A DNA stretch of 64,000 nt from assembly GCF_007741495.1 (NCBI RefSeq), contig NZ_CP036262.1:5766001-5830000 (forward strand), in the 5' to 3' direction. Positions within the stretch are counted from its first letter, which is position 1, and each line of letters begins with the position of its first letter. A model generated the notes under the pieces. It was not told the origin of the DNA, searched no databases, and worked only from the letters and a program-made list of their open reading frames with translations. The DNA comes from Roseimaritima multifibrata. GTDB lineage: Bacteria; Planctomycetota; Planctomycetia; Pirellulales; Pirellulaceae. The translations under genes and the position numbers were made by a program. Positions 62,804 to 64,000 of the stretch are shown here, piece by piece.

Positions 62804-63730
62804 ATGGATTTTCTAAAACAAACCTTTTCGGAGTTTTCTAAGAATCGCTGCAGCACTCTTGCCGCAGCCTTAGCTTATTACACTGCGTTTGCGCTTCCAC
62901 CATTGATGTACCTGTTACTGACGATCCTGACGTTCGGGCTTTCCGTCGCGTACGAGGGTGAGCAGGCAGAAGAGAATGCACAAGCGATCCTGCAAAGCCA
63001 AACCGCTCAAATGATCGGCAATCCCGCAGCAAGTGATCAGATTGCTGCCATCTTGGAAAACAACCGACAAGCGGAAGGCAAATGGTGGAAAACGCTTTTA
63101 AGTTTTGCCGGTATCGTAGTGGGGGCGACAGGGGTCGTTGCGGCACTTCAGGGAGCCCTGAATCAGGTCTGGGAAGTTAAACCCGACCCCGAAAGAACGG
63201 GTTTCTTAGACATGATCGGGAAACGTGTCCTGTCATTCGGAATGATCCTTGGACTTGGATTCTTGCTATTGGTTTCGCTGGTGGTATCGTCCGTTCTATC
63301 CGGCGTCGGCGATAAGATTGGCGGGCTGATTGGGATGTCCGAAGCGGGCGCGAACGGCGTCAATTTTGTGATCCAAGCGGTTGTTGTGTTTGTCATCTTT
63401 GCTGCAATTTTCAAGTTCATGCCCGATGCTCAGGTCCGCTGGAAAGATGTCGGCGTCGGGGCGGTGCTGACAACCGCCCTGTTTCTTGTCGGCCGACTTG
63501 CGATGCAGATCTACTTCTCGTTCAGTGAACCTGGCGCCCAACTGGGCGCCGCTGCGGCTTCACTTGCCGTATTGCTTGTGTGGGTCTACTACACAGCAAT
63601 GATCGTTTTGCTGGGCGCCGAAGCGACACAGGTCTACGCCGTTCGATACGGCGATGGCATTACCCCCGAAGACAAAGCGGTACGAACGGTTGAGACGATT
63701 CGACGAACAGGTGACGCGAACGACTTATAA
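62804..63730 (+). CDS. YihY/BrkB-family membrane protein, paralogue 2
   Basis: The 308-residue protein is a close relative of the one at 25524-26459: CSTLAAALAYYTAFALPPLM, GKWWKTLLSFAGIVVGATGV, LNQVWEVKPDPER, AIFKFMPDAQVRWKDVGVG and VLLVWVYYTAMIVLLGAEAT. It has about six membrane helices, and the function of the family is unknown. The two paralogues are about 36 kb apart on the same strand, both after a repeat-rich gap, so duplication by recombination between repeats is one possibility. The ATG at 62804 begins MDFLKQTFSEFSKN. Its C-terminal polar tail differs from paralogue 1. Confidence 0.92.
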   Translation: MDFLKQTFSEFSKNRCSTLAAALAYYTAFALPPLMYLLLTILTFGLSVAYEGEQAEENAQAILQSQTAQMIGNPAASDQIAAILENNRQAEGKWWKTLLSFAGIVVGATGVVAALQGALNQVWEVKPDPERTGFLDMIGKRVLSFGMILGLGFLLLVSLVVSSVLSGVGDKIGGLIGMSEAGANGVNFVIQAVVVFVIFAAIFKFMPDAQVRWKDVGVGAVLTTALFLVGRLAMQIYFSFSEPGAQLGAAAASLAVLLVWVYYTAMIVLLGAEATQVYAVRYGDGITPEDKAVRTVETIRRTGDANDL

Positions 63731-63813
63731 AGTCTACCTGACTTCGAATCGACCAACTTTCCACTTCGTAGGATTTACTGCATAAGCGTCAACATCATTC
63801 ACCTTTCACCCCA

Positions 63814-64000
63814 ATGAGCATCAGCTCCATGGAATCCATCACAAAAGAAACGCTAGCCGGCTGGATGAAATCGGCATTGGCGATCGCCGTCGAAGGGATT
63901 GCGAAAGGAGAATCTCCATTTGGAGCCTGTATCTACGGTCCGGATGGTGTCCCGCTATCAAGAGAACACAATCAGGTCGCATCAACGAATCGCCCGACCG
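63814..64000 (+). CDS. Nucleoside/base deaminase, N-terminal part (cut by the window end)
   Basis: The frame opens at the ATG at 63814 (MSISSMESITKETLAGWMKS) and is open to the last base. AVEGIAKGESPFGACIYGPDG followed by VPLSREHNQVASTNRPT is the N-terminal half of the cytidine-deaminase-like nucleoside deaminase family (guanine deaminase or tRNA adenosine deaminase type), in which HAE and PCxxC zinc motifs would follow beyond the window. Function as a zinc-dependent base deaminase is inferred from that half only. It is 83 bases after the YihY gene. Confidence 0.8.
   Translation, partial: MSISSMESITKETLAGWMKSALAIAVEGIAKGESPFGACIYGPDGVPLSREHNQVASTNRPT

Overview
The window reads as chromosomal DNA of a marine-type planctomycete, most likely order Pirellulales (Rhodopirellula/Roseimaritima-like). 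The evidence is the density of families almost confined to or greatly expanded in that group: DUF1501, DUF1549/DUF1553, DUF1587/1592/1588/1585, DUF1552, ThuA/heme giant proteins with CxxCH motifs, ECF sigma factor coupled to a membrane Ser/Thr kinase, secreted SAM methyltransferases, and moderately GC-rich DNA with hairpin-type intergenic repeats. No rRNA, tRNA, CRISPR array, prophage or complete insertion sequence was recognised.

Layout. 1-1.3 kb: end of sucC and sucD with a clear terminator. 1.4-6.7 kb: two divergent signalling pairs, a hybrid kinase plus REC/degenerate-HD regulator (minus) and an RstA/RstB-like OmpR pair (plus) with tandem 11-bp repeats upstream. 6.8-8.8 kb: a phosphoesterase and two stress-type proteins (PRC-barrel, CsbD). 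8.8-9.8 kb: a repeat-rich gap. 9.8-20.9 kb: a long minus-strand run from two DUF1501 proteins through a 1554-residue heme-motif DUF1549/1553 protein and a WD40 cytochrome-like protein to small housekeeping genes (TfoX-N, GIY-YIG, phosphatase). 21.3-25.0 kb: a second planctomycete heme-motif/DUF1552 pair. 25.5-27.1 kb: YihY and transglutaminase proteins. 27.5-35.6 kb: a XylR-like AraC regulator divergent from an oxidoreductase / ThuA-heme giant / sialidase-like operon, evidently a carbohydrate-utilisation locus.

36.2-40.6 kb: a phospho-signalling block on the minus strand (ECF sigma, Ser/Thr kinase with outside LTxxQ-like segment, a 55-residue DUF1328 membrane protein, PP2C phosphatase). 40.6-41.1 kb: a nested inverted-repeat element. 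41.4-44.3 kb: NhaA antiporter, ribosome-hibernation-like protein, PAP2 phosphatase. 44.5-50.5 kb: exported proteins, including a methyltransferase, a nucleotide pyrophosphatase-like enzyme, a protein carrying a C-terminal Hint (intein-like) domain, and a lipoprotein. 50.5-53.3 kb: Xer recombinase, MoxR ATPase, small MshEN-like protein. 54-56.7 kb: an Omp25-like barrel and a three-gene operon joined by ATGA overlaps (HTH-EIIA fusion, receiver-like protein, FMN reductase). 57-64 kb: a divergent Mur-ligase-like protein, an ESS-type glutamate/sodium symporter relative, two unknown conserved proteins, a second YihY paralogue and the start of a nucleoside deaminase.

Start sites were often reset from the longest reading frame using ATGA stop/start overlaps or Shine-Dalgarno sequences; these decisions are stated per gene. 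The best candidates for undescribed biology are the ECF/kinase/PP2C block with an LTxxQ outside domain, the secreted HEAT-Hint protein, the Mur-ligase-like protein that lost ligase residues, the HTH-EIIA operon, and several families of intergenic inverted repeats. Nothing in the window amounts to proof of a new system; all functions are read from motifs without database searches.
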